From an uncultured Pseudomonadales bacterium (lineage in GTDB: Bacteria > Pseudomonadota > Gammaproteobacteria > Pseudomonadales > Azotimanducaceae): a stretch of DNA of 64,000 nucleotides. The notes beneath the pieces were generated by a model. The model saw only the letters and a list, made by a program, of their open reading frames with translations, was not told the DNA's origin and searched no databases. The stretch covers positions 620,001 to 684,000 of the forward strand of contig CATOTI010000002.1 in NCBI GenBank assembly GCA_951813295.1, given 5' to 3'. The position numbers were made by a program, and so were the translations under genes. The first letter of the stretch is position 1. Every line of letters begins with the position of its first letter. This document shows positions 41,217 through 49,602 of the stretch, piece after piece.

Positions 41217-42041
41217 ATGAAACGTTTGGACAGCAAGGTTGCGTGGGTCACGGGATCATCGCGTGGCATTGGTCGGGTCGTCGCCGCACATCTGGCGGGA
41301 CTCGGCGCAAAGGTTGCGATTCACGGCACGACACCGACGTCGACCCGTCAATTGGGCGAAGCCGATTCGCTCGAAGCGGTGGCGAAAGAAATCGCGGAAG
41401 AACAAAACGCGGAAGTGCTCGCCGTCCACGGCGATCTCACCATTGAGGCGACGGTGGCGGCGAACGTCGCCACGATTCGGGGCAAGTTCGGACAGATCGA
41501 CATCCTCATCAACAACGCGGGCGGGGATATCGGATCCCAAGGGGTCACGGCGCCGAACGCGGGCAAGCCCAAGCTCAACGACGCGATCGAGATCTCGCTT
41601 CACGACGTACAGACGATCATCGATCGCAACCTACGGACCTGCATTCTCGTCACGCGCGCCGTCGTCCCGGAAATGATGGAGCGACGCCAAGGTTGGGTCG
41701 TGACCATCGGCAGCATCGCCGGGCTTTCGGGCCATCCGTCGGAGGTTTCCTACAGCGTCGCCAAAGCGGCCGTGCATGAGTACACCCGCTGCCTGGCGGC
41801 ACAGATGCGTCCTTACGGCGTCTACGCGAACGTCATCGCACCGGGCGAAATCATCGTGCCTCGGTTCGAAGCGAGCCGTCCCACCAAGGATGAACGTAAG
41901 GTTCGCGACGGTGCGCTGACACGGTACGGCTGGCCGGAAGAGATCGCGCGTGTGGTCGAGTTCTTCGTCACCGCGGACTCTTCCTACATCTCCGGACAGA
42001 TCCTTCGCGTCGACGGCGGCGCTCAGCTCTGGCCGGCCTGA
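41217..42041 (+). CDS. Classical short-chain dehydrogenase/reductase
   Basis: Classical SDR oxidoreductase, 274 residues, with all signature motifs: VTGSSRGIG (cofactor), INNAGG (structural) and the catalytic triad SIAGLSGHPSEVSYSVAKAA, in which YSVAK is YxxxK. The C-terminal GQILRVDGGAQLWPA is the common SDR end. In contrast to the two atypical SDRs in the window, this one should be fully active. ATG at 41217 is chosen; an adjacent GTG at 41214 is within the hairpin described here. It is followed after 70 nt by a PhyH gene on the same strand. Substrate unknown, probably a secondary alcohol or ketone. Confidence 0.9.
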   Translation: MKRLDSKVAWVTGSSRGIGRVVAAHLAGLGAKVAIHGTTPTSTRQLGEADSLEAVAKEIAEEQNAEVLAVHGDLTIEATVAANVATIRGKFGQIDILINNAGGDIGSQGVTAPNAGKPKLNDAIEISLHDVQTIIDRNLRTCILVTRAVVPEMMERRQGWVVTIGSIAGLSGHPSEVSYSVAKAAVHEYTRCLAAQMRPYGVYANVIAPGEIIVPRFEASRPTKDERKVRDGALTRYGWPEEIARVVEFFVTADSSYISGQILRVDGGAQLWPA

Positions 42042-42111
42042 ACGCTGTGAGGCGCTTGTTCGCGCGTCACCGTTCACGTAGATAACAAGTAAAGCCAAGG
42101 GAGGACCAGCG

Positions 42112-43005
42112 ATGGCTGAAGCAATGATGATGGCGGATCCCGATGACGCCGCGCTCGCGCGGATCATGGCCCGCATCGAAGAACTCGGACTCGAGAAGAA
42201 CCTCGTCGAACTCGAGACGATTGGCTATACGACGATTCCGGGTGTGTTGGATGAGCGGCGTATCGATGCGGCCAAGGCCGCGATCCGCGCACGTGTCGAA
42301 AAGGACACCGGCAAGTCGATCGATCTCGAAACGGCGACCGAGGCGGATTTCGCCGGGATGACCTATGTGCCGTATCTGCTTTACGACGACGAGATCTTCG
42401 AAGACATCCTCATGGCCGACGAGCCCCTCGCGCTCATCAGCTATCTGCTCGGCGAAAGCTGTGTGCTTTCGTCCATCGGCTGCCATTTCAAGGGCATCGG
42501 TGAGCAGGGCGTCGTCCCCCTTCACTCCGACAACGCCAACATTCCGATGCCGTTTCCAGCGCACTCGCTCGTCGCGAATGTGAACTACGCCCTGACCCCT
42601 TATTCGAAGGAAGGCGGCGCACTGGCACTCGTGCCGCGGAGCCACAAATGGGCGCGCCCTCCCACGCTGCAGGAGATGTCGCTTTCCGGCGATTCGGCGA
42701 ACCCGAAGGCCGTCGCGATGGATCTCGACCCCGGTGACGCGGTCGTCTGGCACGGCAACGTGTGGCACGGATCGTTCCCCCGGCAGATACCGGGCATCCG
42801 CATGAACCTCGCGGTCTATTTCGCCCGCCACTACGTGGCCACGCAGGAGCGCCATAAGGACGTCGTTCCGCAGGATGTGCTCGATCGCCACGAAAACGAC
42901 GAACGGTTCAAGGTCCTGGTCGCGGGCAATCAATCCTACGGTTGGCAGCACGAAGGCCCGGACTACATGAAGATGGCGAAGGGACCACGCGGTCTCTACG
43001 ACTAG
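42112..43005 (+). CDS. PhyH-family Fe(II)/2-oxoglutarate oxygenase
   Basis: PhyH-type oxygenase, 297 residues. HxD is VPLHSDNANIPM (about 139-141). LVPRSHKWARP precedes the distal His in VVWHGNVWHGSFPRQIPGIRM, with an Arg shortly after for 2-oxoglutarate. The 40-residue N-terminal helix (DAALARIMARIEELGLEKNL) may help dimerisation. A clean Shine-Dalgarno (GGAGGACC) lies before the ATG. It is followed within 23 nt by an alpha/beta-hydrolase gene. Substrate unknown. Confidence 0.88.
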   Translation: MAEAMMMADPDDAALARIMARIEELGLEKNLVELETIGYTTIPGVLDERRIDAAKAAIRARVEKDTGKSIDLETATEADFAGMTYVPYLLYDDEIFEDILMADEPLALISYLLGESCVLSSIGCHFKGIGEQGVVPLHSDNANIPMPFPAHSLVANVNYALTPYSKEGGALALVPRSHKWARPPTLQEMSLSGDSANPKAVAMDLDPGDAVVWHGNVWHGSFPRQIPGIRMNLAVYFARHYVATQERHKDVVPQDVLDRHENDERFKVLVAGNQSYGWQHEGPDYMKMAKGPRGLYD

Positions 43006-43028
43006 GCCGACGACCACAAGGAGCTTCC

Positions 43029-44099
43029 ATGTCCAACCACCTACCGGGTCGCCTCGGCAACCCTGACATGACGATTCTCGAGGATCCGCGCCTCGACGCC
43101 CGAATCCGGGAGGTCATGGCAGCGACCGCAGGCATCATTCCGCCCATCGAACCTCCGCCACCCGGTGACTACGAGGCGGCACTCGCTTACTGCACCGCGT
43201 TCGAAGAATTCAACGAAGCCACCCACCCCATGCAGTTCGACGCGATCCCGGACCTCGATTCGGTGGTCCGTCGCACCGAGACGATCCAGGGTATCGATGG
43301 CAATGACATCACGCTCTACATCCACGAACCGGCCGAGCGGGATGGGCCCGCCGCCTGTGTGGTGCATACCCACGGTGGTGGGATGGTGATGATGACGGCC
43401 GCCGATCCGATGTTCGTTCGCCTTCGCGACAGTCTCGCCAATGAAGGCGTCGTAGTCGTCGGAGTCGAATTTCGCAACGGAGGCGGAAAGCTCGGCAACC
43501 ATCCGTTTCCCGCCGGTCTCAACGATTGCGTGAGCGCTGTGCGCTGGACGCACGAAAACCGGTCCGCACTCGACATTCGCTCGATCACGATCTCGGGCGA
43601 ATCGGGCGGCGGCAACCTGTCGATCGCGACTACGCTGCATACCTTGCGGCAAGGTCGGATTCAGGTCGACGGGGTGTACGCCTTCTGTCCGTACATCTCA
43701 GGCGCTTACGGCGCGCCACCGCCGAACCTGTTGTCGCTGACCGAAAACGACGGCTACATGCTCGAATGCTCGATGATGGCGATGCTTGTTGGCGTCTACG
43801 ATCCGACGGGCGAGCACGCGAACAACCCGCTCGCCTGGCCGCTGACGGCATCGCCGGATGATCTTGCCGGGCTACCGCCGCACCTCATCACGGTGAACGA
43901 ACTCGATCCACTTCGTGACGAAGGCCTCGAGTACTACCGGATGTTGAGTCGGGCGGGTGTCAGCGCCGTCGCGCGGACCGTGCACGGCACCCCGCATGCG
44001 GGCGATCTCAGCTTCCCTGACGTGACGCCGGACATCTACGCCGAAACGGTGCGCTCTGTCGCGGGTTTCGCGAAGTCCCTGCCGCCCGCCGGCGCGTAG
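43029..44099 (+). CDS. Alpha/beta-hydrolase, hormone-sensitive-lipase family
   Basis: Esterase-like alpha/beta-hydrolase, 356 residues. The oxyanion HGGG motif is VVHTHGGGMVMM, and the nucleophile elbow is ISGESGGGNL (about 196). The catalytic Asp and His are probably in NELDPLRDEG and GTPHAGDLS. The N-terminal cap (DPRLDARIREVMAATAG...) is typical of HSL-family esterases and some 4-hydroxyacid or lactone hydrolases. ATG at 43029 is preferred. The protein is cytoplasmic (no signal). Its end overlaps the convergent CDF transporter gene by 64 nt. Together with the PhyH gene it may cleave an ester after oxidation; this is inference. Confidence 0.87.
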   Translation: MSNHLPGRLGNPDMTILEDPRLDARIREVMAATAGIIPPIEPPPPGDYEAALAYCTAFEEFNEATHPMQFDAIPDLDSVVRRTETIQGIDGNDITLYIHEPAERDGPAACVVHTHGGGMVMMTAADPMFVRLRDSLANEGVVVVGVEFRNGGGKLGNHPFPAGLNDCVSAVRWTHENRSALDIRSITISGESGGGNLSIATTLHTLRQGRIQVDGVYAFCPYISGAYGAPPPNLLSLTENDGYMLECSMMAMLVGVYDPTGEHANNPLAWPLTASPDDLAGLPPHLITVNELDPLRDEGLEYYRMLSRAGVSAVARTVHGTPHAGDLSFPDVTPDIYAETVRSVAGFAKSLPPAGA

Positions 44100-44710
44100 T
44101 CCGAAGCCTGGCGCGGCGCAAGCTCGCGCCGGGCATTACGCAGGACCCGCGCGGCTGAGCGAAGAAACAGGACGAGTAACACGCCGGCGACCATCAGGTC
44201 CGGCAAGCCGGAATCGAAGATCGCGACGGCGCCCACCGTCGCGAGGACGGCGCAACCTTCGAACACGTCGTTGCGTGAGCACTCCCACAGGGAATTCATG
44301 TTGATGTCGTCGTGCTTGAACGGTGAGAGAAGTTTGAGACAAACGCCATTCGCAACGAGGTTCAGAAACGCGACCCAGCCCATCGTATCGACGAGTGGAA
44401 CCTCGAGATCTTTCACGCGCCAGACGATCTGAGCACCCACGGCCAACGCGGCACTCAGAATCAACACACCTTTCAGGAGTGCCACTCGAGCCTTGACCAC
44501 GACGCTCGCGCCGATCACGGAAAGGCTCAGCGCATACGTCAACGCGTCGCCGAGATTGTCGAGTGTGCCGGATAGCAAGGCGGACGAACCGGAGTGCCAA
44601 GCGCCAGCCACCATCAATACGAACGCCGCAAGATTGATCGCGAGCACCCGCCGGAGCACTCGTCGTTGTCGCGTTTCGACTGTGAGCCGACTCTCGAACC
44701 CGCCATGCAT
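44036..44710 (-). CDS. Cation diffusion facilitator (CDF) transporter
   Basis: Membrane protein of 224 residues with about six predicted transmembrane helices (VLAINLAAFVLMVAG, YALSLSVIGASVVV, VALLKGVLILSAALAVG, VAFLNLVANGVCLKL, GCAVLATVGAVAIF, LMVAGVLLVLFL). The core metal-binding pattern of CDF proteins, DxxxD, is represented in SGTLDNLGDALTYALS, and WECSRNDVFEG may be the helix V site. No long cytoplasmic domain follows, so it is a short CDF member. Such proteins export divalent metals such as Zn2+ or Co2+. ATG at 44710 is preferred to 44773. It overlaps the esterase gene by 64 nt at the 3' ends. Confidence 0.8.
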   Translation of the reverse strand: MHGGFESRLTVETRQRRVLRRVLAINLAAFVLMVAGAWHSGSSALLSGTLDNLGDALTYALSLSVIGASVVVKARVALLKGVLILSAALAVGAQIVWRVKDLEVPLVDTMGWVAFLNLVANGVCLKLLSPFKHDDINMNSLWECSRNDVFEGCAVLATVGAVAIFDSGLPDLMVAGVLLVLFLRSAARVLRNARRELAPRQASDYAPAGGRDFAKPATERTVSA

Positions 44711-44832
44711 ACGTCCATTCTGCTGACGCGTATGCAACAGCGTGATGACAACGACGCGCACGCGTCGTTTCAATCAGGCGAGGTTAGAGTCTGGGGTTGT
44801 GCCTACGCTCGAGGCCGGGGCGATCGGTCGGA

Positions 44833-44922
44833 CTAGGCCGCGATCGCGACGACCAGAAAGGCGCAAAAGAACGCGAGCGATGAGAGGCTCAGCCAGTCGA
44901 CCTTGGTGGTTCGAATCGTCAT
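44833..44922 (-). CDS. Possible 29-residue membrane peptide
   Basis: The minus-strand frame from ATG 44922 to TAG 44833 reads 29 residues: a short charged head (TIRTTKVDW) followed by one hydrophobic helix (SSLAFFCAFLVVAIAA). The composition is like small integral membrane peptides. It stands in an otherwise empty stretch between the CDF and exporter genes. No good Shine-Dalgarno is visible, so it may be spurious. No homologue recognised. Confidence 0.3.
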   Translation of the reverse strand: MTIRTTKVDWLSLSSLAFFCAFLVVAIAA

Positions 44923-44995
44923 GCGAGGCAGTGTATGGGCGAACTCGAAAACCCAAAGTAATGTTTTCGACTATCGATAGAGCCGATGCAGCTAA

Positions 44996-45943
44996 TCAGC
45001 TACCCACATCGGTATAGAGGACGGCCGCGAGCGTTAGCGACAGGCCGAGACCCCATAGAATCAACGCATAAACCACCACGCCACCCCGCATCTTCCTGAG
45101 CGTCTCACGCGTGATCTCGGTACCGACAAAAAAGAGCGCGGCGACAAGTAGGATCCGACTCACCGTACCGGCGACGTCGATTGCGATTGCCGGAATGGGG
45201 ACGAAGGATGCGATCACCGCGGCCGCAAGAAAGGCGATCACGAAGCCGGGCACGCGCACCTTCGCCTGCTCCTGCGCGAGCCAAAGGCTCACCCCGAGAG
45301 CCACCGGGATCAGCCACAACGTACGTCCCAACTTCACGGTCGTCGCGACTTCGAGCGCTTCTTCGCCGTACACCGCCGCCGTCGCAACGACCGAACTCGT
45401 ATCGTGGATCGCCAGCGCCGCCCAGATCCCGAACTGACGTTGATCGAGCTCGAGCCAGACACCGATCGTCGGGAATGTGAAGAGCGCGACTGCGTTCAAC
45501 AGAAAAACGATGGCGACGGCCACGCCCAATTGGTCGCTACGGGCTCCGACGATGGGCGCCAATGTAGCGATCGCCGTGCCGCCGCAAATCGCGGTACCGC
45601 CCGAAAGGAGCGTGGCACTTTCGCGATCGAGCCGCATGACTCGCGCGACCAACGCGCCGACGAGGAGAATGCCCAGGACGTACGCGACCACCAACCAGAT
45701 CGAGCCTGCGCTCACTTCCACGACCTCACTGATGGAAAGCCGGAAACCCAGCAGCACGATGGCCGTCTGCAGCAGCAGTTTGCCGTAGCGTTTTCCATCG
45801 GCAAGCACCGGCCGATCGAGCACAAGCGTGAGTCCCATACCGGTCAGCAATGCAACCGCCGGGTTGCCGAACCAGGCGAGCGGCACGAGTAGCGCGGCGG
45901 CGATGAGATAGCTTCGTGTCGGCGCTTCTACGACCTCGGTCAT
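44996..45943 (-). CDS. Putative sulfate exporter (YeiH/UPF0324 family)
   Basis: Integral membrane protein of 315 residues with about ten helices. The family hallmark LLSGGTAICGGTAIATLAPI (two re-entrant GGxAI segments) is clear and the C-terminal ALFFVGTEITRETLRKMRGG follows. It belongs to PF03601, called putative sulfate exporter in gammaproteobacteria and other groups. ATG at 45943 overlaps the stop of the cytochrome gene by 4 nt. The preceding gene pair is a sulfite dehydrogenase and a cytochrome, so export of the sulfate produced from sulfite oxidation fits. The transport role is by family name; specificity is not proven. Confidence 0.88.
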   Translation of the reverse strand: MTEVVEAPTRSYLIAAALLVPLAWFGNPAVALLTGMGLTLVLDRPVLADGKRYGKLLLQTAIVLLGFRLSISEVVEVSAGSIWLVVAYVLGILLVGALVARVMRLDRESATLLSGGTAICGGTAIATLAPIVGARSDQLGVAVAIVFLLNAVALFTFPTIGVWLELDQRQFGIWAALAIHDTSSVVATAAVYGEEALEVATTVKLGRTLWLIPVALGVSLWLAQEQAKVRVPGFVIAFLAAAVIASFVPIPAIAIDVAGTVSRILLVAALFFVGTEITRETLRKMRGGVVVYALILWGLGLSLTLAAVLYTDVGS

Positions 45944-46272
45944 TGTTCGGCAGCTCCTGTGTCGTTTCGCTGAGAGAGCTGCAACGGGAGACGTCGAACA
46001 CCGACCTCGTCGGGATCGACGGCGAAAGCCCGCGCAAGATAATCGACGATCGTCTGATGGGTTTCGTCGTCGAACGCCCACAGACCGTGCTGGGCTTGCA
46101 TCCGTTCGATAGTGGCGCGCCAGAACGTGTGATCACCGCGCTGCTGGCGAATCACGGCGTGGCTGTGGCAGGCGCCGCAATGCGCACGGACGAGTTCCCA
46201 ACCCGGATCCTTAGGCAAGCCCGTGCTCGCATCGACCACGAGCGCAACTGCCGTCACGAGCAACCAGTTCAA
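45940..46272 (-). CDS. Small exported c-type cytochrome (SorB-like)
   Basis: Exported monoheme cytochrome of about 110 residues. A signal-like stretch NWLLVTAVALVVDAS is followed by the heme motif CGACH (AHCGACHSHAV). The TTG at 46272 overlaps the TGA of the sulfite dehydrogenase gene as TTGA and gives a normal short signal peptide; the alternative ATG at 46329 would overlap by 61 nt. SorB of Starkeya/Paracoccus-type systems is a small cytochrome that takes electrons from the molybdenum subunit SorA. The Met or second axial ligand cannot be chosen with confidence. The position between sorA-like and exporter genes supports this role. Confidence 0.8.
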   Translation of the reverse strand: MNWLLVTAVALVVDASTGLPKDPGWELVRAHCGACHSHAVIRQQRGDHTFWRATIERMQAQHGLWAFDDETHQTIVDYLARAFAVDPDEVGVRRLPLQLSQRNDTGAAEQ

Positions 46273-47618
46273 GTGGCGTGCACCGCGATTCGATGCGCGG
46301 CGTTGTTGAGATAGCCCTTCGGATTCCACCCCGGCAGGACCATTGGCTGCGACACACCTGCGTCATCCGTCGCCTTCGCCCAGATCTCGTAGTAGCCGCG
46401 TTGAGGTAGTCGGATTAACGTTTCCCAGCGTTGCCACGCGAGCCGATTGGCGGGCGTACTGAGATCCGCTGCCTGCCAGCTCGCGCCGAAATCGATCGAT
46501 ACCGCCACTTTGACAACGGAACGATCACCGGCCCAGGCGTGGCCACGCACGACAAAGGGTTGACCAACGACAACGTTCGCCTCGTGCGCCGGGTGCGTCA
46601 CCAGAGATTTCACTGGCATGGATTCGATGATGCAGAAGGCATCCGGCTGATCGCCGGGCGCGACTGGTTCGCACGGCACGCGGTAGGAACTGCCACCCAT
46701 CTTGGCGCCGTCGTGCACCTGATCACGGACAAGGATCTCAGTGATCCACTTACCCGACACCGATCCCGGCCATCCCCCGCAAACCATCCGCAGCGGGCCA
46801 CCATGAATGTCGGGCAGGGGTTCACCGTTCATCGCGAACGCCAGGAGCGACTCCGCTTCTCTCGCCTTCGCGACCGGTACGCCGCGCGAAATCACTTCAC
46901 GCGCGGCATCACCCGAGAGATGCCGATCGGCACCTCGATAGGCAACGTACACCGCGTCGTCTCGCACACCGCAAGCGTCGATCACGTCACGTAACCGAAC
47001 ACCGGTCCAGGTGGGACATCCGATGGCACCGGTCGACCACTGGTTGCCTGAAACGCGCGGGCGGAATTCCGCGCGCCCGTTGCCGCCGCACTCGAGCTGT
47101 AACTGATACGTGACCTGCTCGAAATCGCGTTTCAGATCCGCGATGGAAAAGGTTCGCGGCCCGAGGCAGGATTCGCCGCCGACCGTGAAACGCCAGGAGC
47201 CGGTATCTGTCGCGATCGGCGCCAAGCCGTTGTTGCGGACGAACAGACGGGACGTCGGGGTGATCGCATCGTCGAGCAGGTGTGCTGGCGTCTCGGCATT
47301 GATCGGGCGGTCGCTCAAGATCGTCAGGCCCGGTTTTTCGGCCAGCACGGCGCCCGGTTCAGCAGCCCAGGCGCTAACCGGCACCAGACCATCCGGTGCA
47401 CGTTCGCCAAAGGGAACCGGCGCTTTCAAGAAGCCCGCAAACCAAGCCAGGGAAAGACCGTGAAGGACGTGACGTCGTGACAACCTGCGTCGATCCGCCG
47501 CTTCTTCGGGGTCGGAACGCTCGTTCTCGAGTTCCTGAATCGACCGTTCCAAACGTCCCTCACCGCTTATCGTCGCTCTTGACCGCCTTCGAGAGGGCGC
47601 CACAACTAGCGACTGCAT
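46269..47618 (-). CDS. Tat-exported molybdopterin sulfite dehydrogenase/oxidase (SorA/SoxC-like)
   Basis: Sulfite oxidase family protein of 449 residues. A long Tat signal is visible with SRRHVLHGLSLAWFAGFL (Arg48-Arg49). The molybdenum-coordinating Cys is Cys177 in QLECGGNGR. The core RGADRHLSGDAAR, GGPLRMVCGGWPGSVSGKWI and the C-terminal dimerisation domain (VVVGQPFVVRGHAWAGDRSV) complete the family. It oxidises sulfite to sulfate in the periplasm, passing electrons to a cytochrome. The start ATG is preceded within 2 nt by a perfect 20-bp palindrome, so the mRNA leader is short or the start is further downstream. It forms an operon with the small cytochrome and exporter genes. Confidence 0.88.
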   Translation of the reverse strand: MQSLVVAPSRRRSRATISGEGRLERSIQELENERSDPEEAADRRRLSRRHVLHGLSLAWFAGFLKAPVPFGERAPDGLVPVSAWAAEPGAVLAEKPGLTILSDRPINAETPAHLLDDAITPTSRLFVRNNGLAPIATDTGSWRFTVGGESCLGPRTFSIADLKRDFEQVTYQLQLECGGNGRAEFRPRVSGNQWSTGAIGCPTWTGVRLRDVIDACGVRDDAVYVAYRGADRHLSGDAAREVISRGVPVAKAREAESLLAFAMNGEPLPDIHGGPLRMVCGGWPGSVSGKWITEILVRDQVHDGAKMGGSSYRVPCEPVAPGDQPDAFCIIESMPVKSLVTHPAHEANVVVGQPFVVRGHAWAGDRSVVKVAVSIDFGASWQAADLSTPANRLAWQRWETLIRLPQRGYYEIWAKATDDAGVSQPMVLPGWNPKGYLNNAAHRIAVHAT

Positions 47619-47620
47619 TT

Positions 47621-47640
47621 CGGTTATTTGCTTATAACCG
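47621..47640. promoter_or_regulatory. 20-bp palindromic operator candidate
   Basis: CGGTTAT and ATAACCG flank the 6-nt spacer TTGCTT, making a perfect inverted repeat just upstream of the sulfite dehydrogenase start, in the gap between this operon and the divergent ADP-ribosylglycohydrolase gene. The layout suits binding of a dimeric regulator that controls one or both operons. No matching regulator gene is in the window. Confidence 0.4.
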
Positions 47641-47742
47641 CGCCGCCATGAGCGTATCGCATGTCGACGGATCGGCGCATCCGGGGTTTAGCCGTTCGGC
47701 GTCGAGCGCTAACCTTGCCTATCGTTTCCGCACGCTCCGCCC

Positions 47743-48669
47743 ATGCCGTCACTCGAATCTCGATTTCTCGGTGCTTTTTTCGGTTGCGCCATCGGTGATG
47801 CGTTGGGCGCGCCGATCGAAGGCATGACGCCAGCGGCGATCGCCGATCGTGACGGATTGATCGATCGATTCCGTTCGTTTCGCGACTACCCCGCCGGGCA
47901 ATACACCGACGACACGCAGCTCGCGCTCGCCATCGCTCGGGCAATCAACCGCACCGGCGGAGTCGACGGGCAGAGTATCGCCGAGGAGTTCGCCGAGCTT
48001 TTCCAGAGCGGCGAAATCGTGGGCGCCGGTCCCGTCGCGCGACGCGCGGTCGAGCGCTTCATCAACGGGGTCCCGTGGGACGAGGCGGCGGTCGTCGATG
48101 ATTTGCCGTTCAACGGGGCAGCCATGCGCATCGCGCCGATCGGTTTGTGGAATCTGGACGATCCCGACGGGCTCGTCCGCGACGCCGAAATCTCGAGCAT
48201 CGTCACGCACCGTCACCCGACCGCGATCGACGCGGCGCTCGTCATCGGAACGGCTGTGGCGAACGCCGCGACGACGGACGAGATCGAATCCAGCCCTTTC
48301 CTGGACGCGGTCGCCGCACCGATCGAGAAACGAAATCCGGCTCTGTTCGACGCGATCGTCGGGCTCAAGACGGGATATGAAGGGCCGCCATCGGCGCGCG
48401 GCGTCCATGTCGACGCCACGCAGACGACGCTCGCCGTGCTGCACACCTTCGTGAGCGAACCCGACGATTTTCTTGCGATGCTCGAACGGTGCTTCCGTCT
48501 CGGCGGCGACGTCGATACGGTCGCTGCGATGGCCGGTTCGATTTTCGGCGCGCTGCGCGGGATCGACGCCCTGCCAGCCGGTTTCGTTCGAGACATCAAC
48601 GACAGCAACATGATTCGCGCCGAAGCGCTGGCGCTCTATCACCGCAAGCAAGAGAAGCAGTTGCCATGA
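47743..48669 (+). CDS. ADP-ribosylglycohydrolase (DraG-like) family protein
   Basis: ADP-ribosyl-glycohydrolase family enzyme, 308 residues. Motifs for binuclear Mg2+ are GAFFGCAIGDALGAPIEG near the start, YTDDTQLALA (about 55-64), and GGDVDTVAAMAGSIFGAL near the C-terminus. The enzyme removes ADP-ribose from proteins or hydrolyses related glycosidic bonds such as ADP-ribosyl-metabolites. The N-terminal ATG fits. Its TGA overlaps the ATG of the next gene (ATGA), so it is tightly coupled to an IPNS-like oxygenase. In this context it may act on a small-molecule or nucleoside substrate and not on proteins; that is speculative. Confidence 0.85.
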   Translation: MPSLESRFLGAFFGCAIGDALGAPIEGMTPAAIADRDGLIDRFRSFRDYPAGQYTDDTQLALAIARAINRTGGVDGQSIAEEFAELFQSGEIVGAGPVARRAVERFINGVPWDEAAVVDDLPFNGAAMRIAPIGLWNLDDPDGLVRDAEISSIVTHRHPTAIDAALVIGTAVANAATTDEIESSPFLDAVAAPIEKRNPALFDAIVGLKTGYEGPPSARGVHVDATQTTLAVLHTFVSEPDDFLAMLERCFRLGGDVDTVAAMAGSIFGALRGIDALPAGFVRDINDSNMIRAEALALYHRKQEKQLP

Positions 48670-49502
48670 ACGTTCAATCGGTGGATTGCCGGGATCAGGA
48701 CGCCGGACCTCGGTTCGTGAGCTCGCTGCGTGAGACCGGATTCGCCATCGTCAAGAGCGCCCCGATTCCGTGGGAGGTGCTCGATCGAATCTACGTCGAC
48801 TGGCTCGAATTCTTCCTGAGCGACGCCAAGTACGAATTCGAGTGCGATCCGTCGACGCCCGAAGGCACACAACGCGGTTATGTCCCGATGGAGGTGTCCG
48901 AAACCGCCGTCGGCGAAGAACTTCGCGACTTGAAAGAGTTTTTCCATTTCCGTCCCGACGGCGACGCGCCGCGTGAACTGGTGGAAGACCTCGAAACCTA
49001 TCGGAAGAGCGCATTCGACTTCGGCCAGATGTTGATGGGCTGGGTGAAACAAAACACCCCACGCGCCAGCACGACCCGGCTGCCGGACGCAATCGAGACA
49101 TTCGTCTCTCCGCAACAGAGCCTGCTGCGCGTCCTGCACTATCCACCGATCGACGCGCCCAGCGGGGCCGTGCGCGCGGCAGCCCACGAGGACATCAATC
49201 TCCTCACGCTGTTACCGGCGAGCCAGCAGCGCGGTCTCGAAGTTCAAACGATTCGCGGCGATTGGGTCGCCGTCTCCATCGAACCGCAGGACATGGTGGT
49301 GAACACCGGCGACATGCTGCAGGAAGCGACCGACCGCTTCTTCCCGTCGACGACCCACCGGGTCGTGAACCCACCCGATGGTGAGAACGTCAGCCGGATC
49401 TCGATTCCCTATTTTCTGGCGCCATCGCCGGACAAAGTACTGTCGTCGCGCTACACCGCGGGCACGTATCTCGCGGAGCGCATCGACGAGATCAACCGCT
49501 AG
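48666..49502 (+). CDS. Isopenicillin N synthase-like Fe(II)/2-oxoglutarate oxygenase
   Basis: 2OG-Fe(II) oxygenase of 278 residues resembling IPNS and flavonoid-type hydroxylases. The N-terminal domain (DAGPRFVSSLRETGFAIVKS) matches the plant-type oxygenase start. The iron triad is AAHEDINLLTLLP (His and Asp) and TTHRVVNPPDGENVSRIS (His, and Arg of the RxS pair that binds 2-oxoglutarate). It starts at the ATGA overlapping the previous gene's stop. It probably hydroxylates or desaturates a small molecule. It is followed by a class V aminotransferase and a lyase, so an amino acid-like substrate is possible. Confidence 0.88.
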   Translation: MNVQSVDCRDQDAGPRFVSSLRETGFAIVKSAPIPWEVLDRIYVDWLEFFLSDAKYEFECDPSTPEGTQRGYVPMEVSETAVGEELRDLKEFFHFRPDGDAPRELVEDLETYRKSAFDFGQMLMGWVKQNTPRASTTRLPDAIETFVSPQQSLLRVLHYPPIDAPSGAVRAAAHEDINLLTLLPASQQRGLEVQTIRGDWVAVSIEPQDMVVNTGDMLQEATDRFFPSTTHRVVNPPDGENVSRISIPYFLAPSPDKVLSSRYTAGTYLAERIDEINR

Positions 49503-49602
49503 TGCAACACCTGCTGAAACGCCCTTTTTCGTCTCCGCGGGCGCATCCGTCTGCGCTAAAGTCGCGCCCTCTCAAGCCACAACCTCTCTGAGGAGTACGT
49601 CA

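Noticed and set aside
42067..43017. A 316-codon frame antisense to the PhyH gene at 42.1 kb
   Set aside because: The plus-strand protein has the HxD and distal His of PhyH. The minus-strand frame is a shadow.
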